Shown: positions 39,373-47,842, counted from the first letter of the stretch. The stretch is 64,000 bases of DNA from Superficieibacter sp. HKU1 (GCF_029319185.1 NZ_CP119754.1:1798001-1862000), one strand, 5' to 3'. Notes: a model not told the origin generated them from the letters alone. Translations and numbers: made by a program.

Positions 39373-40038
39373 TCAGGGGGTCTTATCCTGTTCGTCCGCG
39401 CCGTAATACAGTTTCCCCAGTTTAATAAGATCGCGACCCTGAGATTTGCGGTGCAGATTGCTGTCACGAAGGGAATAAATACAGCCGCAATACTCCTGCT
39501 GATAAAACCGCTCGCGCTTGCTGATGTCGATCATTCGCGCAGAGCCGCCCTGTTTGCGCCAGTTATAATCCCAGTAAGTCAGCGCATAAGCAGCGGCAGC
39601 GCGATGACCGCAATCGTTAATCTGCTGCATGTTTTTCCAACGGGAAATACCCAGTGAACTGCTGATAACATTAAATCCATTTTCCGCCGCGTATAAGGCA
39701 GTACGCTCAAAACGCATATCAAAGCACATGGTGCAGCGCGCGCCGCGCTCAGGTTCCCACTCCATGCCTTTCGCCCGTTCGAACCAGTTATCGGTATCAT
39801 AATCCGCATCAACAAAAGGCACACCGTGCTTGCTGGCAAAACGGATATTTTCATCCTTGCGCAGAAGATATTCCTTTTGCGGATGGATATTGGGGTTATA
39901 GAAGAAAATGGTGTAGTCAATACCAGACGCCTGTATGGCTTCCATCACTTCGCCTGAGCAAGGGGCGCAGCAGGAGTGCAACAGCAGTCGGGTTTCATTA
40001 TCAGGTAGCGTCAATTTTGGGCGGGTAAATTCTTGCAT
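39373..40038 (-). CDS. queH: Epoxyqueuosine reductase QueH (DUF208)
   Basis: 221 residues. The last step of queuosine synthesis reduces epoxyqueuosine in tRNA; QueH is an iron-sulfur enzyme unrelated to the cobalamin-dependent QueG of E. coli. Family cysteines are all visible: adjacent Cys23-Cys24 with Cys27 in HSCCAPC, Cys102 and Cys105 in RCTMC, and Cys184/Cys186 in YCGCIYSL. It lies between pncB and pepN, where E. coli K-12 has no gene. It has no operon partner and is divergent from pepN. Confidence 0.93.
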   Translation of the reverse strand: MQEFTRPKLTLPDNETRLLLHSCCAPCSGEVMEAIQASGIDYTIFFYNPNIHPQKEYLLRKDENIRFASKHGVPFVDADYDTDNWFERAKGMEWEPERGARCTMCFDMRFERTALYAAENGFNVISSSLGISRWKNMQQINDCGHRAAAAYALTYWDYNWRKQGGSARMIDISKRERFYQQEYCGCIYSLRDSNLHRKSQGRDLIKLGKLYYGADEQDKTP

Positions 40039-40323
40039 CTTTTTTGGCCTTTAGCCCGAGAATCATTGCTGTGAACAATAACAAAAATTGAACACTATTT
40101 TAACCTTTGCGGCGATAATCTGGATTTCCGGCGCTGACCTGACATAGAGTGTCACGCATTCATCTTGTCAAAACGAACCATGACTGGCCCCGTTGATGCC
40201 AGAGCGTAAGAAATGGTGCAATTTGCGCCCTTGACGGTGAAAGATGTTTATTCTGCATAGCGCGATCCAGGCAACAGGAATAGACTGGAATCGATACCTA
40301 ACTGAAGATGCTAAAGGTTTTTT
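40039..40323. promoter_or_regulatory. Divergent gap between queH and pepN (about 285 bases)
   Basis: It must contain the promoters of both genes. No known operator could be assigned. No small gene is supported. Confidence 0.45.
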
Positions 40324-42936
40324 ATGACACAACAGCCACAAGCCAAATACCGCCACGACTATCGTGCGCCTGACTACCTGATTAGTGATATTGACCTGAC
40401 CTTTGACCTGGATGCCACAAAAACCGTGGTGACGGCGGTAAGCCAGGTTTCTCGCCAGGGGGCGTCTGAGGTTCCACTGAAACTGGACGGCGAAGATTTG
40501 ACGCTGGTTTCCCTGCATGTCAACGACCAGCCGTGGACTGAGTATCAGCTGGAAGAGCGTCATCTGGTGATTTCCGGGTTGCCGGAGCGCTTTACGCTGC
40601 GTATTGTGAATGAAATCAGCCCGTCAGCGAATACCGCCCTTGAAGGGCTTTATCAGTCGGGGGATGCACTCTGTACCCAGTGCGAGGCTGAAGGCTTCCG
40701 TCACATCACCTGGTATCTTGACCGTCCGGACGTGCTGGCGCGGTTTACGACTAAATTAATTGCTGACAAGACTAAATACCCGTTCCTGCTCTCTAATGGC
40801 AATCGTATCGACCAGGGCGAGCTGGAAAATGGCCGCCACTGGGTGCAGTGGCAGGATCCGTTCCCGAAACCGTGCTATCTGTTTGCGCTGGTGGCCGGTG
40901 ATTTCGACGTGCTGCGCGACACCTTTACCACCCGTTCAGGCCGTGAGGTTGCGCTGGAGCTGTTTGTCGATCGCGGCAATCTTGACCGCGCGCCGTGGGC
41001 GATGACCTCGCTGAAAAATTCGATGAAATGGGACGAAACGCGTTTCTCTCTCGAATACGACCTTGATATCTACATGATTGTGGCGGTGGATTTCTTTAAC
41101 ATGGGCGCGATGGAGAATAAAGGACTGAACGTCTTTAACTCTAAATATGTGCTGGCCCGTACCGATACCGCGACGGATAAAGATTACCTTGATATTGAGC
41201 GCGTCATCGGCCACGAATATTTCCATAACTGGACCGGCAACCGCGTAACCTGTCGCGACTGGTTCCAGCTCAGTCTGAAAGAGGGGCTGACCGTCTTCCG
41301 CGATCAGGAGTTCAGTTCCGATCTCGGCTCGCGCGCCGTCAACCGCATTAATAACGTACGCACCATGCGCGGCCTGCAATTTGCCGAAGACGCCAGCCCA
41401 ATGGCGCACCCGATCCGCCCGGATCAGGTTATCGAAATGAACAACTTCTACACCCTGACGGTGTATGAGAAAGGGGCGGAAGTGATCCGCATGCTGCACA
41501 CGCTGCTGGGCGAAGAAAATTTCCAGAAAGGCATGCAGCTTTATTTCGAACGCCATGACGGTAGCGCCGCAACCTGCGATGACTTTGTACAGGCGATGGA
41601 AGATGCCTCGAACGTCGATCTCTCCCATTTCCGCCGCTGGTACAGCCAGTCCGGGACACCGGTCGTGACCGTTCGTGATGATTTCGACGCTGAGAACAGT
41701 CAGTATACCCTGACAATCAGTCAGCATACGCCGCCGACCGCCGAGCAGCCGGAAAAAGCACCGCTGCATATCCCGTTTGATATCGAACTGTATGACGGCG
41801 AAGGGCAGGTTATTGCGCTGCAAAAAGGCGGGCATCCGGTGCACCATGTGCTGAATGTGACCGAAGCTGAACAGAGCTTCATCTTTGATAATATCACTAC
41901 GCCGCCGATCCCCTCATTGCTGCGTGAATTCTCCGCGCCGGTGAAACTCGAGTATAAATGGAGCGATCAGCAGCTTACTTTCCTGATGCGCCATGCGCGA
42001 AACGATTTCTCCCGCTGGGATGCGGCGCAAAGCCTGCTGGCTATCTGGATCAAACTGAACGTGGCTCGCTATCAGCAGGGACAGCCGCTCTCCTTACCAA
42101 TCCATGTCGCCGACGCTTTCCGCGGCATTCTGCTGGATGAGCATATCGATCCGGCGCTGGCCGCGGAGATCCTGACCCTGCCGTCGGCAACGGAAATCGC
42201 TGAGCTGTTCGAGATTATCGATCCTATCGCGATTGTCGCGGTGCGCGAAGCGCTGACGCGTACGCTGGCGACCGAACTGGCCGACGAATTCCTTGCGGTC
42301 TACAACGCCAACAAACTCGATACTTATCGTGTGGATCACGCCGATATTGGCAAGCGCACGCTGCGCAATGCCTGCCTGCGCTATCTGGCGTTTGGTGACG
42401 AGGCGCTGGCGGTGAAACTGGTCAGCCAACAATATCATCATGCTGATAACATGACCGATGCGCTGGCGGCGCTTTCTGCTGCCGTGGCGGCTCAGCTACC
42501 GTGTCGTGATGCGCTGATGCAGGAATACGATGATAAATGGCATCAGGATGGTCTGGTGATGGACAAATGGTTTGTCCTGCAATCGACCAGCCCGGCCGAA
42601 AACGTGCTGGAAACCGTGCGTGGCCTGCTCAAACACCGTTCGTTCACCCTCAGCAACCCGAACCGCATCCGCTCGCTGATCGGCGCATTCGCCAGCAGCA
42701 ACCCGGCGGCGTTCCATGCCGAAGATGGCAGCGGCTATGCATTTATGGTTGAAATGCTGACCGAGCTTAACAGCCGTAACCCGCAGGTGGCGTCACGGCT
42801 GATCGAGCCGCTGATCCGTCTGAAACGCTATGACGAAAAACGTCAGGCACTGATGCGTTCTGCGCTGGAACAGCTGAAAAACCTGCCAAATCTGTCCGGT
42901 GATTTGTACGAGAAAATCGTCAAAGCGCTGGCCTGA
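40324..42936 (+). CDS. pepN: Aminopeptidase N
   Basis: 870 residues, as in E. coli. M1-family zinc aminopeptidase: the exopeptidase motif is GAMENKG (about 261-267), and the zinc site is HEYFHNW (His297, His301) with a second-helix Glu in LKEGLTV (about 320). It does most of the aminopeptidase work on small peptides in the cytosol. Confidence 0.98.
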   Translation: MTQQPQAKYRHDYRAPDYLISDIDLTFDLDATKTVVTAVSQVSRQGASEVPLKLDGEDLTLVSLHVNDQPWTEYQLEERHLVISGLPERFTLRIVNEISPSANTALEGLYQSGDALCTQCEAEGFRHITWYLDRPDVLARFTTKLIADKTKYPFLLSNGNRIDQGELENGRHWVQWQDPFPKPCYLFALVAGDFDVLRDTFTTRSGREVALELFVDRGNLDRAPWAMTSLKNSMKWDETRFSLEYDLDIYMIVAVDFFNMGAMENKGLNVFNSKYVLARTDTATDKDYLDIERVIGHEYFHNWTGNRVTCRDWFQLSLKEGLTVFRDQEFSSDLGSRAVNRINNVRTMRGLQFAEDASPMAHPIRPDQVIEMNNFYTLTVYEKGAEVIRMLHTLLGEENFQKGMQLYFERHDGSAATCDDFVQAMEDASNVDLSHFRRWYSQSGTPVVTVRDDFDAENSQYTLTISQHTPPTAEQPEKAPLHIPFDIELYDGEGQVIALQKGGHPVHHVLNVTEAEQSFIFDNITTPPIPSLLREFSAPVKLEYKWSDQQLTFLMRHARNDFSRWDAAQSLLAIWIKLNVARYQQGQPLSLPIHVADAFRGILLDEHIDPALAAEILTLPSATEIAELFEIIDPIAIVAVREALTRTLATELADEFLAVYNANKLDTYRVDHADIGKRTLRNACLRYLAFGDEALAVKLVSQQYHHADNMTDALAALSAAVAAQLPCRDALMQEYDDKWHQDGLVMDKWFVLQSTSPAENVLETVRGLLKHRSFTLSNPNRIRSLIGAFASSNPAAFHAEDGSGYAFMVEMLTELNSRNPQVASRLIEPLIRLKRYDEKRQALMRSALEQLKNLPNLSGDLYEKIVKALA

Positions 42937-42955
42937 TCCTCTTCGTTATCCATCC

Positions 42956-42989
42956 AGCCGGGCAAACATGGCGTTGCCCGGCTTTTTTT
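42956..42989 (+). terminator. Terminator after pepN
   Basis: AGCCGGGCAA / TTGCCCGGCT 10-bp stem with an 8-base loop and T7 tail. It isolates pepN from the cassette that follows. Confidence 0.95.
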
Positions 42990-43037
42990 CATCCTGAAAA
43001 CAGTACCGCGCAATAAATAATCGCTTGATTCACGTAA

Positions 43038-43053
43038 CGAGAAAACGATCACA
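43038..43053 (+). promoter_or_regulatory. Possible CRP site upstream of the amino-sugar cassette
   Basis: CGAGA-AAACGA-TCACA agrees with the CRP consensus at 8 of 10 positions. Its centre is about 41 bases upstream of the middle of the first operator arm, a spacing that would suit a CRP-activated promoter starting inside the operator. The assignment is weak. Confidence 0.3.
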
Positions 43054-43080
43054 AAATCGCCAGGCAAGATCTGGCACATT

Positions 43081-43107
43081 CAATTAGTCCTAATTAAGGA
43101 CTAATTG
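43081..43107 (+). promoter_or_regulatory. 27-bp inverted repeat, likely operator of the cassette
   Basis: Perfect 10-bp arms CAATTAGTCC and GGACTAATTG are separated by TAATTAA. It lies 57 bases before the start of the symporter gene and is not followed by a T run, so it is not a terminator. ROK repressors of the NagC/Mlc/XylR type bind AT-rich dyads such as this, and the cassette encodes one. The assignment is inference from position and symmetry. Confidence 0.65.
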
Positions 43108-43164
43108 GCGAGAACATCCGCATACCTTTACCAGCAGGGGAAAAGCCCCTTTATGGAGTTCGGG

Positions 43165-44676
43165 ATGAATGCTCTTGATTACGGTGTAATGGCGCTTTAT
43201 GCGCTGATGATTGTGGTAATAACGCTGTGGGCGATGCGGCGGGTCGACAGCACGCGAGACTTTTTTGCCGCCGGTGGCAAAATGCCGTGGTGGCTATCAG
43301 GCGTGTCCCATCATATGTCGGGCTACAGTGCGGCGGTGTTTGTCGCCTATGCAGCGGTGGCCTACAACGCCGGGATTACGATCTATTTCTGGTGGGCGCT
43401 GCCTATTGCGATAGCCGTGCTTATCGGCGCATGGATTTTCGCCCCGCGCTGGGCACGCCTGCGTATTCATATGAATATCGAATCGCCGATGGAATATCTC
43501 GCCACGCGTTATAACCTGCCCACGCAGCAGGCTCTGGCGTGGAGCGGCGTGCTGCTCAAGACCTTTGACGTCGGCGCGAAGTGGGCGGCCATCGCTATTA
43601 TTATCAACGTTTTTACCGGGCTTGATCCCATTATTGGCATGTGTATTTCCGGTGCGCTGAGTATGTTTTATACCGTGATGGGCGGGTTATGGGCCGATGC
43701 CTGTAACGATTTTGGCCAGTTCATCGTCCAGTTTATCGCGGCCATCGTGATGGTGGTGGCCGTAGCGATGCACCTCGGCGGAGCTGGCGAGCTGTTGAGC
43801 ATCTTTGACCGGTTGCCTGCGCACCATACGCAGATCATTCAGGAACCCTATACGGCTGGATTTATTCTTGCTTATCTGATCATCTACACCTTGAGCTATA
43901 ACGGGGGAACCTGGAATCTGGCGCAGCGCTTTATTGCCTCACCCGGCGGGCGCGACGCGCGTAAAGCAGCGCTATTATCATCCGCGCTGTATCTTATCTG
44001 GCCGCTGGTGTTGTTTTTGCCGATGTGGGCGGCCCCGCTTATTTATCCCGGTATTAGCGATCCTTCGCGCTCTTACTCCGTCATGGCAATGGATTTACTG
44101 CCTAACGGGCTGATTGGGCTGGTGCTTATCGCCATGTTTACCCATACGCTCTCCATGACTTCCTCGGATGCAAATGCGATTACGGCCGTGGTGACGCGAG
44201 ACATTCTGCCCGTTATGCTGCCTGGAAAATTCAAACGCGGTCAAACTTCACTTTTGGTTGCGCGCACAACGGCCTTTTTGTTCATTATCACCACGTTGAT
44301 CATCGCTGTTAACGCTTCCCGCTTTGGCGGCGTGCTGTCCCTGCTAGTGATCTGGTTTGGCGGGCTGGTAGGGCCGATTTCCATTCCAATGCTGTTAGGC
44401 TTATTGCCATGGTGTAAACGCAGCGGTAGTGCCGCCGCCATTGTGAGCTGGGCAATTGGGATTAGCACATTTTTCATCGTTAAATTTGTCCTGACCGATG
44501 CCAGCACCGCCATGACAGTCGCTGCGCCCGTGCTTTCATCGCTGGTGGTGTACGTGGGCTTTGGCTGGTTACGGCCTTCAGCCGTGCGGCCTGAGGTAGA
44601 ACAAATGCTCGCGGCACTCAATAAAGAAGTCGACCGGTCTTCAGCTGGCCGAACAGCGACATCACAGGAGGTGTAA
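43165..44676 (+). CDS. Sodium:solute symporter family (SSS) transporter
   Basis: 503 residues from the ATG that follows GGAG at good spacing; a TTG further upstream lies in the operator and was rejected. About 13 hydrophobic segments are visible. SSS features include the N-terminal region FFAAGGKMPWWLSGVSHHMSGYSAAVF and the GGLWADACNDFGQFIVQ segment. It probably imports an amino sugar or glycoside in unphosphorylated form, driven by sodium. It is the first gene of a four-gene cassette (stop to next start 1 base). The substrate is unknown. No equivalent lies at this locus in E. coli K-12. Confidence 0.88.
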   Translation: MNALDYGVMALYALMIVVITLWAMRRVDSTRDFFAAGGKMPWWLSGVSHHMSGYSAAVFVAYAAVAYNAGITIYFWWALPIAIAVLIGAWIFAPRWARLRIHMNIESPMEYLATRYNLPTQQALAWSGVLLKTFDVGAKWAAIAIIINVFTGLDPIIGMCISGALSMFYTVMGGLWADACNDFGQFIVQFIAAIVMVVAVAMHLGGAGELLSIFDRLPAHHTQIIQEPYTAGFILAYLIIYTLSYNGGTWNLAQRFIASPGGRDARKAALLSSALYLIWPLVLFLPMWAAPLIYPGISDPSRSYSVMAMDLLPNGLIGLVLIAMFTHTLSMTSSDANAITAVVTRDILPVMLPGKFKRGQTSLLVARTTAFLFIITTLIIAVNASRFGGVLSLLVIWFGGLVGPISIPMLLGLLPWCKRSGSAAAIVSWAIGISTFFIVKFVLTDASTAMTVAAPVLSSLVVYVGFGWLRPSAVRPEVEQMLAALNKEVDRSSAGRTATSQEV

Positions 44677-44677
44677 A

Positions 44678-45454
44678 ATGACAAAACGTCTACAGAAAGC
44701 AAAAATTGAAAATCTTGAGGTCCTGCGTTTTGCCAGCCGTCAGGCGATGGGAGAAGCGGCAGGAGAGGCGGTTGCAGGCTGGATGCGCACTCGCCTGGCC
44801 TCACAATCCCGGGTGCGAATGATCTTTGCCGCTGCGCCATCGCAATCTGAATTCCTTGCCACATTGTCGCAGGCTGAAGGTATCGACTGGTCGCGGGTCA
44901 CCGTTTTTCATATGGATGAATATCTCGGGCTGGGGGCAGAGGCTCCTCAGCGCTTCAGTCGTTTTTTATGCGACGCTCTGTTTGATCGGGTGAAGCCTGG
45001 GCAGGTTCATTTAATCGACGGGCAGGGGGACACCCGGCAGACCTGCCGACGCTATACGCAGTTACTGGCGCAAGCGCCGATTGACGCAGTATGCCTGGGC
45101 ATTGGTGAGAATGGTCATCTGGCATTTAACGATCCGCCGGTAGCCGATTTTGACGATCCGGCCATCATTAAGCCCGTCGAACTTGACGAGGTTTGCCGCC
45201 AGCAGCAGGTTAACGATGGCTGCTTTACGCGTCTGGAAGAGGTGCCCACCCACGCCCTGACATTGACTATTCCGGCACTGATGCAGGCCGCGCGTCTTTT
45301 TTGCATCGTGCCGGGGGCCACAAAACGTCAGGCGGTTGCCAGCACATTGTACGATCCGATCTCTGTCGCGTGCCCGGCGACGATCCTGCGCCGGCATCCC
45401 GACTGCACGCTATATACCGATGCCGATGCCTGTGCGGAGGTGACCGTTGACTAA
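44678..45454 (+). CDS. Glucosamine-6-phosphate deaminase-like protein (NagB/6PGL fold)
   Basis: 258 residues. The NagB catalytic Asp is present in FHMDEYLGL (Asp80, matching NagB Asp72). The second motif reads GIGENGHLAFNDP: His147 matches NagB His143, but Asn145 replaces Asp141 and Asp152 replaces Glu148. The phosphate-loop GG[ST]P of NagB is AAPSQS here (about 52-57), while a Lys in GATKRQA matches NagB Lys208. It therefore belongs to a divergent NagB-like subfamily and may act on a different sugar. The next gene starts inside its end (8-base overlap). Confidence 0.82.
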   Translation: MTKRLQKAKIENLEVLRFASRQAMGEAAGEAVAGWMRTRLASQSRVRMIFAAAPSQSEFLATLSQAEGIDWSRVTVFHMDEYLGLGAEAPQRFSRFLCDALFDRVKPGQVHLIDGQGDTRQTCRRYTQLLAQAPIDAVCLGIGENGHLAFNDPPVADFDDPAIIKPVELDEVCRQQQVNDGCFTRLEEVPTHALTLTIPALMQAARLFCIVPGATKRQAVASTLYDPISVACPATILRRHPDCTLYTDADACAEVTVD

Positions 45455-46601
45455 CGATGTATTGCATGCGCGTGATTACCGGACCTTACAACCGGTCGCC
45501 GTGAAAATCGCGCAGGGAAGAATCTGCGCTATCGAAGGTCTGGATACAGATGAGACCCTGCCCATTATTGCGCCCGGTCTGGTCGATCTTCAGGTCAACG
45601 GATTTCAGGGAATCGATTTTAATCATTACCCTTTTAGCGGCGAGCAGGTAGAGGAGGCTGTGCGTCTGCTGTGGCGTGAAGGGGTGACCAGCTGGCTACC
45701 GACGGTGATCACCACCGATGCACAAACCATTGGCAACGCCATGTGTGTGCTGGCCCAGGCCTGTGAGCAGCGGTCCGTGGTAGAAGAGGCGATAGCGGGT
45801 ATTCATCTTGAAGGCCCGTTTTTGTCGCCGCAGGACGGGCCGCGGGGAGCTCACCCGTCCGGTGCCATTTGCGCGCCGGAATGCTCGCTATTTGACGAGT
45901 GGCAGCGCCGCGCGAACGGGCGAATTCGTCTGTTGACCCTTTCCCCGGAATGGCCGCAGGCCGCGGCGTTTATTCGCAACTATCAGCACAGCGGCGTTCG
46001 GTTTTCCATCGGCCATACCGCCGCCTCCCCGGCGCAAATTGATGAGGCGGTTGAGGCCGGAGCGCGTCTGTCTACGCACCTTGGCAACGGCGCGCATTTA
46101 CAACTTCCGCGTCATCCGAATTATATCTGGCAGCAACTGGCAGACGATCGGCTGGCCTGTACCGTTATTGCCGATGGCGAACATCTGCCGGTGTCGGTAT
46201 TGAAAGTATTTATGCGCGCTAAGGGAGAGCACATCATGCTGGTCAGCGATGTGACGCATTTTGCCGGGCTTGCGCCGGGAGAATATCAGGCCAATATTGG
46301 CGGACATGTCATTCTTCATCCTCACGGACGGCTGGCAATGCGCGATAACCCGCAGTTACTGGCTGGCTCGGCCCGTAGTCTGCTGGAAGGGGTTAATTTC
46401 CTGTTGACCTCAGCGCTTACCGATTTACCAACCGCGATAGAGATGGCTTCCGTTCGCCCGGCGCGGCAGCTTGGCTTACCGCAGCAGGCAGGGCTCAGCG
46501 TGGGCGCACCTGCCGATCTGATCACGCTTTTCAGGCGTTCCGACGGTGGCGTGACGCTGGCGGGGTGCTGGAAAAAAGGACAGAAAGTATGGGGTGACTA
46601 A
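45447..46601 (+). CDS. N-acetylglucosamine-6-phosphate deacetylase-like amidohydrolase
   Basis: 384 residues from a TTG start supported by a strong GGAGGTGA site at 45436-45443. NagA-type residues keep their order and spacing: Gln49/Asn51 (QVN), Glu122 in HLEGPFLS, His190 in GHTAA, His211 in STHLGN, Arg222, His246 in ADGEHLP and catalytic Asp268 in LVSDV. The segment THL[FY]NAM of ordinary NagA is THLGNGAH here and the following loop differs, so the sugar specificity may differ. It probably removes the N-acetyl group ahead of the NagB-like step. Confidence 0.84.
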   Translation: MTNDVLHARDYRTLQPVAVKIAQGRICAIEGLDTDETLPIIAPGLVDLQVNGFQGIDFNHYPFSGEQVEEAVRLLWREGVTSWLPTVITTDAQTIGNAMCVLAQACEQRSVVEEAIAGIHLEGPFLSPQDGPRGAHPSGAICAPECSLFDEWQRRANGRIRLLTLSPEWPQAAAFIRNYQHSGVRFSIGHTAASPAQIDEAVEAGARLSTHLGNGAHLQLPRHPNYIWQQLADDRLACTVIADGEHLPVSVLKVFMRAKGEHIMLVSDVTHFAGLAPGEYQANIGGHVILHPHGRLAMRDNPQLLAGSARSLLEGVNFLLTSALTDLPTAIEMASVRPARQLGLPQQAGLSVGAPADLITLFRRSDGGVTLAGCWKKGQKVWGD

Positions 46602-46652
46602 CTCAGCGCTGCTGATAGACTGGAAACATTACCGTACTAACTGAGTCCAGTC

Positions 46653-47789
46653 ATGAAAGAAACAGGGAAAGGGCCGGCTATCCTGCGCATCAACAATGAA
46701 AAGCGAGTGATAGCCGCCCTGCGTCATCAGCAACTGACCTCCAGACAGGATCTTTCCCGCCAGCTCAGGCTGAGCAAAAACACCGTCTCGCTGATCGTTG
46801 ACGATCTTATCGCGGCTGGCCTCGTTGAAGAGCGTGAACCCTTCTCCTCTTCCGTGGCCGGAAGGCGCAAAATCGGCATTGCGCTACGCCCGGAGCGGCG
46901 GTTAAGTGCGGGGATCATGGTTGAGCGGCAGCGCGTTCATCTGCGGGTATGCGATGCCTTTTCTCAGGTGCTTGAAGAACGGACCTGGCAAACGGAGACC
47001 GCCGATCCGGCGCGGTTGCTTGCTGAACTCGTCAGGCACTGTCAGCAGCTGACCCGCGACTACCCGGCTCTGATTGGTATTGCGCTTGGCTTCCCCGGGA
47101 TTATCGATCCGCAGCGTGGCTGGATGCACCACTCTTCCCATCTTGGCTGGCAGGACGCCGATCTCTTCTCATCGTTGCAGCCCCAGGTTTCGGTACCGTT
47201 ATTAATAATGAATAACGTCAAGGCGGCGGCGCTGCTGTCCGCCCGGCAGTTAAAATGCGATCCGACCGACAGCAATTTTTATTTGCGTATCGGCGAAGGT
47301 GTTGGTGGTGCGTTGGTTAAAGACGGAGAAATTTATACCGGCAGTAGCTGGACCGCCGGAGAGGTAGGGCATCTGGTTATCGATCCGCATGGCATCCGCT
47401 GCTCGTGTGGCCGTAGAGGATGCCTGGAAACGTTAATAAGTCAGCCAGCCATCCAGCAGCAGCTGGCAGTAAAAGCGCCCGGTCTTAGCTGGGAAAATCG
47501 TGCCAGCGCGCCTGATATTGTGAACGCGCTCATGGCGACCGCTGGCACCCATCTGGGACACGCGCTGGGGCAAATCATGCTGCTACTGAATCCCGGCGAT
47601 ATTGTGATCGACGGCCCCTGGAATCACCATGAAGGGTTTGTCGCCGCCGTGCGTCATAGCGCAAAGCAAAGCGCGCTGGACTTCACCCTGCAACGCACCC
47701 GCCTGCATTTTATTGAACAGCACGTTGACCCGGCCAATGGACTGGCGCTGGCGGTGCTGGAACAGCATGAGCGCGTTGATCCGCTTTAA
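46653..47789 (+). CDS. ROK-family transcriptional repressor
   Basis: 378 residues. A winged helix-turn-helix at about 15-60 (SRQDLSRQLRLSKNTVSLIVDDL) is followed by an ROK sugar-sensing domain. Zinc ligands His240, Cys250, Cys252 and Cys257 are all present in the GH-x9-CxCGxxGCLE motif. The position of the catalytic Asp of ROK sugar kinases is Asn188 (IMNNVKAAA), so it is a regulator and not a kinase. It lies 51 bases after the deacetylase-like gene, with an inverted repeat GACTGGA (46618-46624) / TCCAGTC (46646-46652) right before its start. It probably controls the cassette in response to its sugar. Confidence 0.88.
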   Translation: MKETGKGPAILRINNEKRVIAALRHQQLTSRQDLSRQLRLSKNTVSLIVDDLIAAGLVEEREPFSSSVAGRRKIGIALRPERRLSAGIMVERQRVHLRVCDAFSQVLEERTWQTETADPARLLAELVRHCQQLTRDYPALIGIALGFPGIIDPQRGWMHHSSHLGWQDADLFSSLQPQVSVPLLIMNNVKAAALLSARQLKCDPTDSNFYLRIGEGVGGALVKDGEIYTGSSWTAGEVGHLVIDPHGIRCSCGRRGCLETLISQPAIQQQLAVKAPGLSWENRASAPDIVNALMATAGTHLGHALGQIMLLLNPGDIVIDGPWNHHEGFVAAVRHSAKQSALDFTLQRTRLHFIEQHVDPANGLALAVLEQHERVDPL

Positions 47790-47842
47790 TATAGCGGGTG
47801 ATCGCCCTAATACGCTTTCGAAAGGGGGGCGTGCGGCGTGAA

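Noticed and set aside
43105..43164. Longer N-terminus for the symporter from a TTG in the operator
   Set aside because: The start would lie inside the inverted repeat, and the added residues are not membrane-like or similar to the family. The ATG at 43165 has a good GGAG.
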